Assembly (NCBI RefSeq): GCF_014489635.1
Contig: NZ_CP060828.1
Location: 868,001-932,000, forward strand
Origin: Streptomyces roseirectus
GTDB taxonomy: Bacteria > Actinomycetota > Actinomycetes > Streptomycetales > Streptomycetaceae
Length of the DNA: 64,000 nt
Direction of reading: 5' to 3'
Shown here: positions 25,119 through 33,432 of the stretch, one piece after another
Position numbering within the stretch: position 1 is the first letter of the stretch
Layout of the letters: each line of letters opens with the position of its first letter
The notes under the pieces: model-generated
The model's database searches: none
What the model was told of the DNA's origin: nothing
What the model saw: only the letters and a program-made list of their open reading frames with translations
Made by a program: the position numbers and the translations under genes

Positions 25119-26525
25119 TCAGGCGAGCGCCCCGGTGACGGCTTCGACGGCGTCCAGGACGTCCCCGGAGGCGACGAGGCCGACAGTGTCCTCGATCTCG
25201 GGCGCGAGGTAGCGGTCGGGTCCTGGCCGGCCGTGTTCGCGCAGGAGTCTGACGACGGACGCGGTCGCGGCGGACGGCGCGAGGGGCGCGCGCAGGTCCA
25301 GGGCGCGGGCGGCGGTGAGGAGTTCGACGGCGACGACGCGGGTGAGGCCGTCGACGGCGCGGCGCAGTTCGCGGGCGGCGCCCCGGCCGGTCGGGGCGGG
25401 CGGCGTGAGCCGTTTGAGTTCGGCGACGATCGCGGCCTGCGTGTACTGGGCGACCATGTGGCCGCTGTCGGCGGTGGGGTCGTCGGCGAGGAAGGCGGGC
25501 AGGCCGTTGCTGCGGGCGGCGTCGAGGAAGCGGGCGGTGCGGCGTTCGCTGATGGCGGCGGCGTCGGCGACCGCGAGGGCGAGGAGGCCGAGGGCGTGGC
25601 CGACGGGCTCGGCGTGGCGGTCGCGTGGGTCGTCGGGGGTGTCCGGGCCGCCGGTGGCGAGGGCGCGGGCGGCGACGTCGGCGGCGTGTTCGACGGTGTC
25701 GCGGACGGCGCCGTGGACCTGGGGTGTGCGGCGCAGGGAGTGGGCGTCCCGGGCGGGGGTGCGGCCTTGGGGGGAGGCGAGGACGCCGGAGCCCTCCAGG
25801 ACGGCGACGAGGTTGGCGCCGGCGGCGGCCCGGCCGGGGTGCGGGGCGAGTGAGTCGGGCGCGTACGCGCGGTCGGTGCCGAGCAGGGCCTCGACGGACA
25901 TGGCGGCGGCGACGTCCAGGGTCTTCAGGAGCCGGCGCAGGTCGGTGACGGCGAGGACGAGGTGGGTGAGGGCACCGTCGAGGAGGGGGGTGCCGTCGAG
26001 GAGGGCGGCGGCTTCGTGTGCGCGCAGGTCGAGGGGGGTGAGTCCGGCGGCGGCGAGGGCGTCGGCGGCGGGCATGAGGACGCCGGACGCGTCGCGGGCC
26101 TCTCCTTCGCCGGTGAGGGCGGGGGCGAGGCCGCCCGTGCAGCCGAGGGCGTCGTGTTCGCGGACGACCGGGGTGATGCCTGCGGAGAGGAGGGCGGCGA
26201 TCCGGCGGGCGGTCTCGGGGCGGACGCCGGTGCGGCCGGTGGCGAGGGCGGACAGGCGCAGCAGCATGGCGCCGCGCACGATCTCGGGGTCGGCCTCGGG
26301 GCCGGTGGCGGTCAGTGGTGGGGTGCGCAGGCGGGCGGGCCGGTCGTGCGGGGTGTGTCCGGCGGTGCGGTCGCCGTTGTCCAGCGCGGTCAGGGCGTCG
26401 TCGCCGAGGCGGACCTGGGCGCCGTCCCGGGTCACGGCGACGACGTCGGCGAAGGAGAGCGCGCCGGTGCCGACGGTCACGGTCCTCATCGGTCGGGGCC
26501 GGGTCCACTGGGGGTGTCCGTTCAC
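25119..26525 (-). CDS. Histidine/aromatic ammonia-lyase-like protein with lost active-site motifs
   Basis: A 468-residue protein with the all-helical HAL/PAL/TAL scaffold. Clear matches: [80 protein letters not shown]. However, the MIO tripeptide Ala-Ser-Gly reads Cys-Thr-Gly ([12 protein letters not shown]). The N-terminal loop with the catalytic Tyr is missing (about 30 residues short). The TDNP segment and the SAGQEDHVSMG loop are also missing. Classical ammonia elimination is therefore unlikely. GTG 26525 with GGAAGGA is preferred over ATG 26489. It leads the PKS operon, 82 bp before the PKS start, so it probably serves that pathway, perhaps structurally or with new chemistry. Confidence 0.85.
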   Translation of the reverse strand: MNGHPQWTRPRPMRTVTVGTGALSFADVVAVTRDGAQVRLGDDALTALDNGDRTAGHTPHDRPARLRTPPLTATGPEADPEIVRGAMLLRLSALATGRTGVRPETARRIAALLSAGITPVVREHDALGCTGGLAPALTGEGEARDASGVLMPAADALAAAGLTPLDLRAHEAAALLDGTPLLDGALTHLVLAVTDLRRLLKTLDVAAAMSVEALLGTDRAYAPDSLAPHPGRAAAGANLVAVLEGSGVLASPQGRTPARDAHSLRRTPQVHGAVRDTVEHAADVAARALATGGPDTPDDPRDRHAEPVGHALGLLALAVADAAAISERRTARFLDAARSNGLPAFLADDPTADSGHMVAQYTQAAIVAELKRLTPPAPTGRGAARELRRAVDGLTRVVAVELLTAARALDLRAPLAPSAATASVVRLLREHGRPGPDRYLAPEIEDTVGLVASGDVLDAVEAVTGALA

Positions 26526-26695
26526 GGCGTTCCTTCCTGTCGAACCGGTGTGGGGGGACGGTGCCGGGGCCCGGAGCGGGGGTCGACGACGCCGGTCGCA
26601 CGTCGGACAGCACGTTCCGCGTCGGATCTCCCGCCGCCTTCGGTCGGAGAACTCGGGCCGTCCCCCAGGAAAGACGCTGACCATGCGGTGGTCAC

Positions 26696-26724
26696 GCCGT
26701 CGTGCCGCACCGTGGCACGGCGGC
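26696..26724. promoter_or_regulatory. 11-bp inverted repeat in the HAL-like/XRE divergent region
   Basis: GCCGTCGTGCC and GGCACGGCGGC (one mismatch) flank a 7-bp spacer, upstream of two -10-like hexamers (TACACT near 26735 and TACAGT at 26768). A plausible operator for the XRE-cupin regulator controlling both directions. The rest of the 254-bp gap shows no gene. Confidence 0.4.
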
Positions 26725-26767
26725 TGAGCTGCGTACACTGCCCGGCCCGCGGTGCGGGGCCCGCGTC

Positions 26768-26773
26768 TACAGT
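26768..26773 (+). promoter_or_regulatory. -10 hexamer TACAGT for a leaderless regulator mRNA
   Basis: Located six bases before GTG 26780 with no ribosome site between, the standard leaderless spacing. An internal ATG at 26798 with AGGA in front is the alternative start. Confidence 0.45.
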
Positions 26774-26779
26774 GGTCGC

Positions 26780-27349
26780 GTGTCCTCAGGAAACGCGATG
26801 GTGGCGCACAACATCCGGCTGCTCAGGGAGCGGCGCGGCCTCTCCCTGGCCGAACTCGCGCGGCAGGCGGGGCTGGCGAAGCAGACGCTGTCGCGGCTGG
26901 AGCAGGGCACCGGGAACCCGACGGTCGACACGCTGTTCGCGATCGCGGCGGCGCTCGGTGTGCCGGTGACGCGGCTGGTCGCCGACCACGGGCAGACGGT
27001 CACCGTGCAGCGGGGCGACGAGGTGGTCTGGCAGTGCGACGCGGGCTTCGAGTCCCGTGTCCTGGGCCAGGTGTACGGGTCCGGCGTCGTCCGCAACTAC
27101 CTGGTGCGCCTCGGCCGCGTCCCGGGCCGCCCCGGCTGCTCCTCCGAGCCGCATCCGGCGGGGACGCTGGAGCACCTGTACGTGGTGAGCGGGCGCGTAC
27201 GGGTGGGGCCCGCCGACAGCCCGGTGACCCTCTCCGCGGGCGACTCCGCCCGCTACCCGGGCGACCGGCCGCACGTGTACGAGTCACTGGGCGGCGAGAG
27301 CGTCGTCCACGTGGTGCTGACCGTCCCGTACGGGGGCGGACGGCGGTAA
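26780..27349 (+). CDS. XRE-cupin transcriptional regulator
   Basis: A 189-residue regulator. HTH at residues 7-61 (IRLLRERRGLSLAELARQAG, then LAKQTLSRLEQGTGNP), and a single C-terminal cupin barrel (residues 110-185; PHPAGTLEHLYVVSGRVRVG, SAGDSARYPGDRPHVYES). These regulators bind small ligands in the cupin. It is divergent from the HAL-PKS-SDR operon and is the best candidate for its local control. Its stop codon (27347-27349) lies in the left terminal repeat of the MITE-like element, so the last residues may have been altered by that insertion. Start choice 26780 versus 26798 is open. Confidence 0.88.
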   Translation: MSSGNAMVAHNIRLLRERRGLSLAELARQAGLAKQTLSRLEQGTGNPTVDTLFAIAAALGVPVTRLVADHGQTVTVQRGDEVVWQCDAGFESRVLGQVYGSGVVRNYLVRLGRVPGRPGCSSEPHPAGTLEHLYVVSGRVRVGPADSPVTLSAGDSARYPGDRPHVYESLGGESVVHVVLTVPYGGGRR

Positions 27350-27568
27350 GAGCCTGGTGTCGCATCCCCGGCCGGATCTGGGGGTGCCCCCTCTGGGGGA
27401 GCGCGTCGTCTGGTGCTCCCCCAAGCTCTGCCAAGCAGGGGGTACCCCCTGCTCGCAAGGCGCCGGAGCGCCCGCGATGGGGGTGCCCCCTGGTCGAGCG
27501 AAGTCGAGAGCTCGGGGGAGTGCGTGCCAGGCTGCGCGCGCCCGGCCGGGGATGCGACACAGGCTCTT
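27348..27568. mobile_element. MITE-like element, 221 bp, with 27-28 bp terminal inverted repeats
   Basis: The left end 27348-27375 (AAGAGCCTGGTGTCGCATCC, then CCGGCCGG) and right end 27542-27568 are inverted copies differing by one extra G. The interior is packed with palindromes: a perfect 20-bp one at 27434-27453 centred on GGGGGTACCCCC, plus GGGGGTGCCCCC twice. It has no coding capacity. It lies between convergent genes, so as RNA it would also form a strong hairpin and could terminate transcription from both sides. Similar G/C-rich palindromic elements are common between Streptomyces genes; no target-site duplication is evident. Confidence 0.7.
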
Positions 27569-27579
27569 GGGGCAGGCTC

Positions 27580-28362
27580 TCAGGCGGCCGGGCGGGTGGT
27601 GATGGCGCGGGAGGCCGCGTGGGCGACGCGGCGCAGGGCGGGGGCGTGGCGGGCGGGGTCGAAGCGGTGGTCGGAGCCGGCCACGGAGAGCGCGGCGACG
27701 GGGCGTCCTGAGGGGCCGAGGACGGGGACGGCGACGCAGGTGAGGCCGAGGGTGGCCTCCTGGCGGTCGTAGGCGATGCCGTCGCGGCGGATGTGGCCGA
27801 GGGCGGCGTGGAAGCGGCCGGGGTCGGTGAGCGTGTACTCGGTGCGGGCGGGCAGGCCCGCGGCGACGGCGGCCTCGGCGGCGTCGTGGTCGAAGGCGAG
27901 GAGGGCCTTGCCGACGCCCGTGCAGTAGGCGGGCAGGCGGGCGCCGATCCGGGAGGGCGAGCGGGTGACGCGGTGGCCCTGGATCCGGTTGACGTACACG
28001 ATCTCGGTGCCGCGCAGCACCGCGAGGTGGACCGTCTCGTGGGTGAGTTCGTACAGGTCGGCGAGGTAGGGCTGGACCCGGTCCTGGAGCAGTTGCGGGG
28101 TGGGGCCGTAGACGCGGTTGCCCATCTCGAAGAGCTGGGTGCCCAGCCGGTAGTTGCTGCCGACCCGCTCGACGAGTTCGTTGCGCTGGAGGATGCCGAG
28201 CAGGCGGAACGCCGTCGACTTGGTGAGCCGTGCGCGGCGGGCCAGTTCGCTGACACCGATGTCCCCGTCCTCCTCGGCGAGGGACTTGAGGAGGACCAGC
28301 GCCTTGTCGACCGCGGTCTGCCGGGCGGGGGCCGCGCTGTCGGAAGTGGCGGGAGCAGGCAT
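27580..28362 (-). CDS. IclR-family transcriptional regulator
   Basis: A 260-residue regulator. N-terminal winged helix at about 18-75 (VDKALVLLKSLAEE, GVSELARRARLTKSTAFRLL), followed by the IclR effector domain (THETVHLAVLRGTEIVYVNR, GARLPAYCTGVGKALLAF, GLTCVAVPVLGPSGRPVAAL). ATG 28362 with GGAG in front is preferred to the far-upstream in-frame ATG. An inverted repeat 60 bp upstream is a candidate autoregulatory operator. Targets are unknown; nothing adjacent is a typical IclR-controlled catabolic operon, unless the 2-oxoacid dehydrogenase genes at 31-34 kb count. Confidence 0.9.
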   Translation of the reverse strand: MPAPATSDSAAPARQTAVDKALVLLKSLAEEDGDIGVSELARRARLTKSTAFRLLGILQRNELVERVGSNYRLGTQLFEMGNRVYGPTPQLLQDRVQPYLADLYELTHETVHLAVLRGTEIVYVNRIQGHRVTRSPSRIGARLPAYCTGVGKALLAFDHDAAEAAVAAGLPARTEYTLTDPGRFHAALGHIRRDGIAYDRQEATLGLTCVAVPVLGPSGRPVAALSVAGSDHRFDPARHAPALRRVAHAASRAITTRPAA

Positions 28363-28422
28363 GGGGGACTCCAGGGGAAGAAGCACCTGGCGACCATTGA
28401 AGTGGACGCCTGTCCAACCTAT

Positions 28423-28451
28423 GAGACACATGCGGCGGTTGTAAATGTCTC
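28423..28451. promoter_or_regulatory. Inverted repeat GAGACA-17 bp-TGTCTC upstream of the IclR gene
   Basis: Two 6-bp arms (28423-28428 and 28446-28451) in an AT-richer patch upstream of the IclR start at 28362. A candidate operator. A separate TAGAGT at 28596-28601 may be the -10 for the divergent gene at 28635. Confidence 0.35.
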
Positions 28452-28634
28452 GTGCGCACGGCCCCGGGCCCGGCGCGCGCCCCGCGCAGGTCAGGCGCGG
28501 TCTCCTGGCATACGCCGGGCAACTCGCCCTGGAACGCGGCGAGTCGAGTCGGTGGCGGGTTCGCGGATTCGGGTCCCCCCGGGCCGGGGATGCCATAGAG
28601 TGCGGCCACTGTTCTCGGGGACGGGGGAACCCCA

Positions 28635-30908
28635 GTGCTGTCACATCGGCGGATCGCGGGTACGGGGACGAGCGGGCGCGGCCTGTGGATCATGCTGGCG
28701 GTGCTGGTCGTCGCGGGCAGCCCGTGGGTGCAGCGGCCCCTCTTCGACTACTACGTCCGGCACTACTTCGACCACGAGACGCTGACCTGGTTCCTGCGGG
28801 CGGCGATGGCGCCGGGCTGGGAGTACCACTCCGACTACTACGGCGGCGGCTCCTACCTCGCGGCCAACACCGCCGTCACCGCGCTGCTGTTCGCCGGGAT
28901 CCTCCTGCTGCCCGCACGGCTGCCGGCCGCCGTGCCGGGGTGGCTGCGCTGCCTGCTCGGGTCTCTGCTCGCGTCGGAGGCCGTGTACGTGCTGCTGTGG
29001 ACGGCGCCCGAGTGGTTCCGGCCCGACGCGGAGGAACTGACGTACAACGGCGAGGTCCTGAAGATCTTCCTGCGCTCGGGCCTCATCTTCGGGCTCGCGG
29101 CGGGGCTGTTGCTCGCACTGCTGACCAGAGGGTCCCCCGGAACACGCGTGTCCGCCAGGAGGGTGAGGGCGTTGTCGAGTCGAAGGAGCCGGATCACAGG
29201 AGCAGGAGAGGGGACCGCGATGAGGAACGTGCCACTGACCATGCCGCTCGGCCGCGCGCCGGGGGACGTCACCCGGTACCTGTGCGCCGCGGCCTACACG
29301 GACGAGAACTTCGCCCGCCGGGTGGTGGACGAGGTCCTGGCCGACGAGGCGAGCGCCGTCGCGCCGTCCCCGGACGTCGACCTGGTGGCGGTCACGCTGC
29401 ACAGCCTCGCCGCGCAGAAGCTGAGATACGCCCGCGACCTGCGGCTGTCGGGGGCGTTCGCGCTCGTCGCGCTGGTCGCGCCGCTGTGGCTGCTGCCCGC
29501 CGCGATGCTGGTCGGGCTCGCGCAGCGCCCGGTGCAGCCGAGCCTGTCGACGCGCGGCCACCACCAGCCCGAGAGCCGAGTCCTGTTCGGGGCGGCGGTG
29601 ACGGCCGGGATCATCACGCTGGTCACGTTCTACTTCGGGGTCCTGCTGTCCTCGCTGCCGGTGCCCGGGTTCATCGGGTGGCTGCTCGGCGCGTACGCGG
29701 GCGGTGTCCCGGCCGTCCTCGCGGCGCTGGCCGCGGCGGCGTTCGCGTACGCGCAGGTCGTCCAGCACGACCTGAGGACCGACCAGTTGCTGCGGGCGAC
29801 GATGACCCGCGCGACGTTCGGCACGGTGCCGCCGCCCGCGCCGCCGAGCAAGGACTGGGTGACGCGCAGGCTCGCGGCGATCGGCGAGGCGCAGAACGGC
29901 AACGTCACGATCTACAGCGGCTACACCCCGTGGATGGGCTACGGCAACACCGTCTCCAAGTACCCGCTGACGGTGCCGCTGCTGCCCGCCGACGACCCCA
30001 CCGGCCGGCCCGGCAGGCCGACGCCGTTCACGGTGACCGAGCTGATCGACCACGTCCGCGGGCGCCTCAAGGCCACCGCCGGGGAGGAGGCGCTGGGCTC
30101 CCTGACGATCGAGGACCGCGTCTTCGTCAACGGCACGACCCTCACGGACGACGAGCGGTTCCTGCGCGACGACCGGCTGACGCCGGTCACCCGGCTGTCC
30201 CCGGAGACCGTCGGCGAGATCATGCGCCGGCCCACCGGGCACGTCCGCCACTACCTGGCCGTCCATGTGCCGCTGTGGGGCGGCGATGTCGTGCCGAGCG
30301 TGCTGCTGCACTTCTCGACGGCGAGCCAGACGCTTCAACTGCACATCGACAACCACGTCATGAGCCCGGTGCGCGCCGGGTACCACGCGGTGGACCGGCT
30401 GCGCGGCTCGGGGCTCGGGAGTGACGCGAAGCGCGGGGTGCTGCTGAACGCGCTCGGGCGCACGGGCGGGGCGCTGCTCGCGGCGCCGCTGCGGGCCCTC
30501 CACCACGGCCGGTTCGAGAAGCTGCACGCGCGGCGGATGGACGACGAGCTGAAGGCGATGGAGCAGGACCCGGGGTACGACTACGGGGCGCGGGTCAGCG
30601 TGCGGGAGATGGCGCTCGGGCCCGAGTACCAGAACTATTTCCAGGTGCTCGACGCCGACCGGGTCACGGCGCTGATCCAGCGGCACACCTTCGCCGCGAT
30701 CCGTGAGTTCCTGGACGCCCACGGGTACGACACGACCGACTTCCGGGCCCAGCAGCAGACGATCCTCAATCAGGGGGTCATCCAGCAGGGCGGGACGAGC
30801 ATCATCGGCAACCAGGCGATCGGGGCGGGGGCGACCGCGCTCCAGGGCATCCCGCAGCAGCAGTCGGGGGCGCCGGCGCCGAGTCCGGCGGGCGGGTCCA
30901 CCAAGTGA
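28635..30908 (+). CDS. Multi-pass membrane protein with C-terminal Gly/Asn/Gln motif
   Basis: A 757-residue open frame without a named family that I can assign. Residues 17-175 have four membrane spans (GLWIMLAVLVVAG, LLFAGILLLP and two more). A basic Arg/Ser linker follows; a second unit starts MRNVPLTMPLG (residue 196), with further spans at about 275-380 and a large soluble domain (TELIDHVRGRLKATAGEEAL through YQNYFQVLDADRV). The last 60 residues end in NQGVIQQGGTSIIGNQAIG, GAGATA, a motif repeated in the next protein. An internal ATG at 29220 has a strong GGAG/GAGAGGGG site, so a separate 562-residue product is possible. It lies 12 bp before the DUF5955-like gene: a two-gene operon. Confidence 0.7.
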   Translation: MLSHRRIAGTGTSGRGLWIMLAVLVVAGSPWVQRPLFDYYVRHYFDHETLTWFLRAAMAPGWEYHSDYYGGGSYLAANTAVTALLFAGILLLPARLPAAVPGWLRCLLGSLLASEAVYVLLWTAPEWFRPDAEELTYNGEVLKIFLRSGLIFGLAAGLLLALLTRGSPGTRVSARRVRALSSRRSRITGAGEGTAMRNVPLTMPLGRAPGDVTRYLCAAAYTDENFARRVVDEVLADEASAVAPSPDVDLVAVTLHSLAAQKLRYARDLRLSGAFALVALVAPLWLLPAAMLVGLAQRPVQPSLSTRGHHQPESRVLFGAAVTAGIITLVTFYFGVLLSSLPVPGFIGWLLGAYAGGVPAVLAALAAAAFAYAQVVQHDLRTDQLLRATMTRATFGTVPPPAPPSKDWVTRRLAAIGEAQNGNVTIYSGYTPWMGYGNTVSKYPLTVPLLPADDPTGRPGRPTPFTVTELIDHVRGRLKATAGEEALGSLTIEDRVFVNGTTLTDDERFLRDDRLTPVTRLSPETVGEIMRRPTGHVRHYLAVHVPLWGGDVVPSVLLHFSTASQTLQLHIDNHVMSPVRAGYHAVDRLRGSGLGSDAKRGVLLNALGRTGGALLAAPLRALHHGRFEKLHARRMDDELKAMEQDPGYDYGARVSVREMALGPEYQNYFQVLDADRVTALIQRHTFAAIREFLDAHGYDTTDFRAQQQTILNQGVIQQGGTSIIGNQAIGAGATALQGIPQQQSGAPAPSPAGGSTK

Positions 30909-30920
30909 GGGGTTTCTTCC

Positions 30921-31310
30921 ATGCGTGACGACGGGCGTCAGGGTCCGGTGATCAACCAGGGTGTCGTGCAGTACGGCGGCACCAGCAACGTCGGCAACCA
31001 GGCGCTCGGGCCGGGGGCGACGGCGTACTCGGGTGCGGTGTCCTTCCAGTCCTACGACGCCGGGCGGACCGCCGAACTCCTCGCCCGTGTGGAGGAGTTG
31101 CTTGAGGCCCACCGGTCGTCGCTGACCGATCCGGAGGGGACGAGTGTCGAGCTGCGGCGGCTGCGGGAGGAGTTGGCGGAGGACCGGCCCGAACCAGGGG
31201 TGTTGCGGCGGGCGTTGACCCGGCTGAACGATTTCGTCCAGCCGGTGACGCCGCTGGTGGTGGCGGTGGGGCAGCTCGCGCAGTCGATGCAGGGGATCCC
31301 GGGGTTCTGA
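30921..31310 (+). CDS. Small DUF5955-like protein with N-terminal Gly/Asn/Gln motif
   Basis: A 129-residue protein. Residues 9-37 carry NQGVVQYGGTSNVGNQALG, GPGATA, the same motif as the C terminus of the upstream membrane protein. The rest is helical (AELLARVEELLEAHRSSL, VELRRLREELAEDRPEPGVL, VGQLAQSMQGIPGF) and resembles Streptomyces DUF5955 proteins, whose function is unknown. ATG 30921 follows GAGGGG within the 12-bp gap. The shared motif suggests that the two products assemble with one another, the soluble one perhaps acting as an effector or adaptor. Confidence 0.72.
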   Translation: MRDDGRQGPVINQGVVQYGGTSNVGNQALGPGATAYSGAVSFQSYDAGRTAELLARVEELLEAHRSSLTDPEGTSVELRRLREELAEDRPEPGVLRRALTRLNDFVQPVTPLVVAVGQLAQSMQGIPGF

Positions 31311-31352
31311 GTCGGTCGGCGGGGCCTGGTCCCAGGTCCCGCTTCCCGTGTC

Positions 31353-33431
31353 TCAGGCCCCGCTTCCGGTCGCCGTGTCGCTTCCGGTCGCCGTGTCGAT
31401 GACGTGCCGCAGGAAGCCCGCCGCCGTTCCTCCGTCGCAGACGCGGTGGTCGAAGGTCAGGGAGAAGTGGGCGACCTTGCGGATCTCGGCGCGGCCGTCG
31501 ACCGCCCAGGGCCGGTCGGTGAGGCGGCCGACGGAGAGCATCGCCGTCTGGGGGTGGTTGAGGAGCGGGGTCGCGCCGTCGACGCCGAGCGGGCCGTAGT
31601 TGTTCAGCGTGAACGTGCCGCCCGTGCGGTGTTCGGCCGGGAGCGCGTCGCGGCGGGCGAGGGCGGTGAGGCGGGCGAGTTCCGCCGCCAGGGCCTCCAG
31701 GGAGAGGGCGTCGGCGTCGCGGACGACGGGGACGACCAGGCCGTGCGCGGTCTGCGCGGCGAACCCCAGGTTGACGTACGGGAGTCGGAGCGCCTGGGCG
31801 CGGTCGGTGTCGACGCGGGCGTTGAGTTCGGGGTGTTTCGCGAGGGCGGCCAGGCAGGCGTGGGCGAGTTGGGGCAGCAGGCCGATGCCGGTTTCCTCGC
31901 GGGTGGCGAGGAGGGGGGTGGCGTCGGCGTCGGCCCAGATGGTGACGGCGGGGGTGTCGCGGTGGGTGCGGAGGTATTTCTCGGCCGCGGGGTCCAAGGG
32001 GGCGGGGGTCGGGGGGAGTTGGGTGCGCGGGAGGGCGGGGAGGGTGTCGTGCGCGGCACGCTGCTCGGGCAGCACCGGCAGGGTGTCGTGCGCGGTACGC
32101 CGTTCGGACAGCACACTCGTCCGGCCGGTTCCGTACCCGGTGAGGACGGCGCCCGACTCGTCGTCCGCCGGCCGCGTCTCCGAGATCGACAGCAGGGGCG
32201 CGCCGACCTCGACGGTGTCGCCCGCGCGGCAGTGCAGGGCGGTGACCGTGCCGGCGTAGGGGCTGGGCAGGGCCACGAGGGACTTCGCGGTCTCGACCTC
32301 GGCGACGGTCTGGTCGTGGGTGATCTCGTCGCCGACGGCGACCTTCCACTCCAGCACCTCGGCCTCGGTCAACCCCTCGCCGAGGTCGGGGAGTTGGAAG
32401 GTGCGGACGGTGCGGGTGCCGGCCGGAACGGGCCGGGCGGGGCGCCGTGCGGTCACGGGGGCGGCGGGCAGGAGCCGGTGCAGGGCCGTCAACACCCTTT
32501 CCGTGCCGGGGAGATGGGCGTGTTCCAGGAGCGGCGGCGGGTAGGGGATGTCGAGTCCGGTCACGCGCAGGACGGGACCCTTGAGCGCGTCGAAGCAGCG
32601 TTCCTGGACGCGGGCGGCGATCTCGGCGCCGACTCCGGCGAACCCCTGTGCCTCGTGGACGATCACGCAGCGCCCGGTGCGGCGGACGGACGCGGTGAGG
32701 GTGGCGTCGTCGAGGGGGACGAGGGTGCGCAGGTCGACGACCTCCACGTCGATGCCGTCGGCGGCTGCCTCGCGGGCGGCTTCGAGGGCGACGGGGACGG
32801 ACGGCCCGTAGGCCACGAGCGTCGCGTCGGTGCCGGGGCGGCGTATCGCGGCGGTGCCGAACGGCTGGGCGCGGTGCGGGAGTTGGACGTCGGCCTTGGT
32901 CCAGTAGAGGCGTTTGGGTTCGAGGAGGACGACGGGGTCGGGGTCGTCGATGGCCTCGCGCAGGAGGGCGTAGGCGTCCTCGACGGTCGCGGGGGTGACG
33001 ACCTTCAGGCCGGCGGTGTGGGCGTAGTACGCCTCGCTGGAGTCGCTGTGGTGCTCGACGCCGCCGATGCCGCCGCCGTAGGGGACGCGGATGACCATCG
33101 GGAGGCCGAGCGCGCCGCGCGTGCGGTTGCGGAACTTGGCGACGTGGGAGGCGATCTGCTCGAACGCCGGGTAGGCGAACGCGTCGAACTGCATCTCGAC
33201 GACGGGGCGCAGGCCGCTCATCGCGAGGCCGACCGCGAGGCCGACGATGCCGGCCTCGGCGACGGGGGTGTCGAAGCAGCGGTGGGCGCCGAAGTCGGCG
33301 GCGAGGCCGTCGGTGACGCGGAAGACGCCGCCGAGGCGGCCGACGTCCTCGCCGAACACGAGGACGCGGTCGTCGGCGGCCAGCGCGTCGCGCAGGGCGG
33401 TGTTGAGGGCCTTGGCCATGGTGAGGGTCAT
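31353..33431 (-). CDS. Fused branched-chain 2-oxoacid dehydrogenase E1 beta-E2 (acyltransferase)
   Basis: A 692-residue fusion. Residues 1-330 are E1 beta (FGEDVGRLGGVFRVTDGL, PVAEAGIVGLAVGLAMSG, PYGGGIGGVEHHSDSSEAYY). Residues 345-420 are a lipoyl domain (LPDLGEGLTEAEVLEWKV; lipoyl-lysine in EVETAKSLV). Residues 475-690 are the acyltransferase core, with active-site DHRVCDGGTAAG intact. The usual peripheral subunit-binding domain between lipoyl and catalytic domains is absent, replaced by two 13-residue repeats (LSERRTAHDTLPV, LPEQRAAHDTLPA). In other Streptomyces these are two genes (bkdB, bkdC). It starts one base after the E1 alpha stop. It makes branched short acyl-CoAs from Val/Leu/Ile oxoacids, potentially the N-acyl starter for the NRPS. 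No E3 gene is nearby. Confidence 0.9.
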   Translation of the reverse strand: MTLTMAKALNTALRDALAADDRVLVFGEDVGRLGGVFRVTDGLAADFGAHRCFDTPVAEAGIVGLAVGLAMSGLRPVVEMQFDAFAYPAFEQIASHVAKFRNRTRGALGLPMVIRVPYGGGIGGVEHHSDSSEAYYAHTAGLKVVTPATVEDAYALLREAIDDPDPVVLLEPKRLYWTKADVQLPHRAQPFGTAAIRRPGTDATLVAYGPSVPVALEAAREAAADGIDVEVVDLRTLVPLDDATLTASVRRTGRCVIVHEAQGFAGVGAEIAARVQERCFDALKGPVLRVTGLDIPYPPPLLEHAHLPGTERVLTALHRLLPAAPVTARRPARPVPAGTRTVRTFQLPDLGEGLTEAEVLEWKVAVGDEITHDQTVAEVETAKSLVALPSPYAGTVTALHCRAGDTVEVGAPLLSISETRPADDESGAVLTGYGTGRTSVLSERRTAHDTLPVLPEQRAAHDTLPALPRTQLPPTPAPLDPAAEKYLRTHRDTPAVTIWADADATPLLATREETGIGLLPQLAHACLAALAKHPELNARVDTDRAQALRLPYVNLGFAAQTAHGLVVPVVRDADALSLEALAAELARLTALARRDALPAEHRTGGTFTLNNYGPLGVDGATPLLNHPQTAMLSVGRLTDRPWAVDGRAEIRKVAHFSLTFDHRVCDGGTAAGFLRHVIDTATGSDTATGSGA
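32042..32119. repeat. Two 39-bp direct repeats in the E1 beta-E2 linker
   Basis: Copies 32042-32080 and 32081-32119 share GGGTGTCGTGCGCGG and CAGCAC in register and encode 13-residue repeats with the core AHDTLP. They occupy the place where the E2 subunit-binding domain is expected. Confidence 0.85.
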
Positions 33432-33432
33432 C

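Noticed and set aside
25119..26525. Annotating the lyase-like protein as functional histidine or phenylalanine ammonia-lyase
   Set aside because: The MIO tripeptide, catalytic Tyr loop and other active-site segments are missing.
27360..27560. Structured non-coding RNA or riboswitch between XRE-cupin and IclR genes
   Set aside because: The inverted terminal repeats and nested palindromes fit a mobile repeat better, and the location is downstream of both convergent genes.
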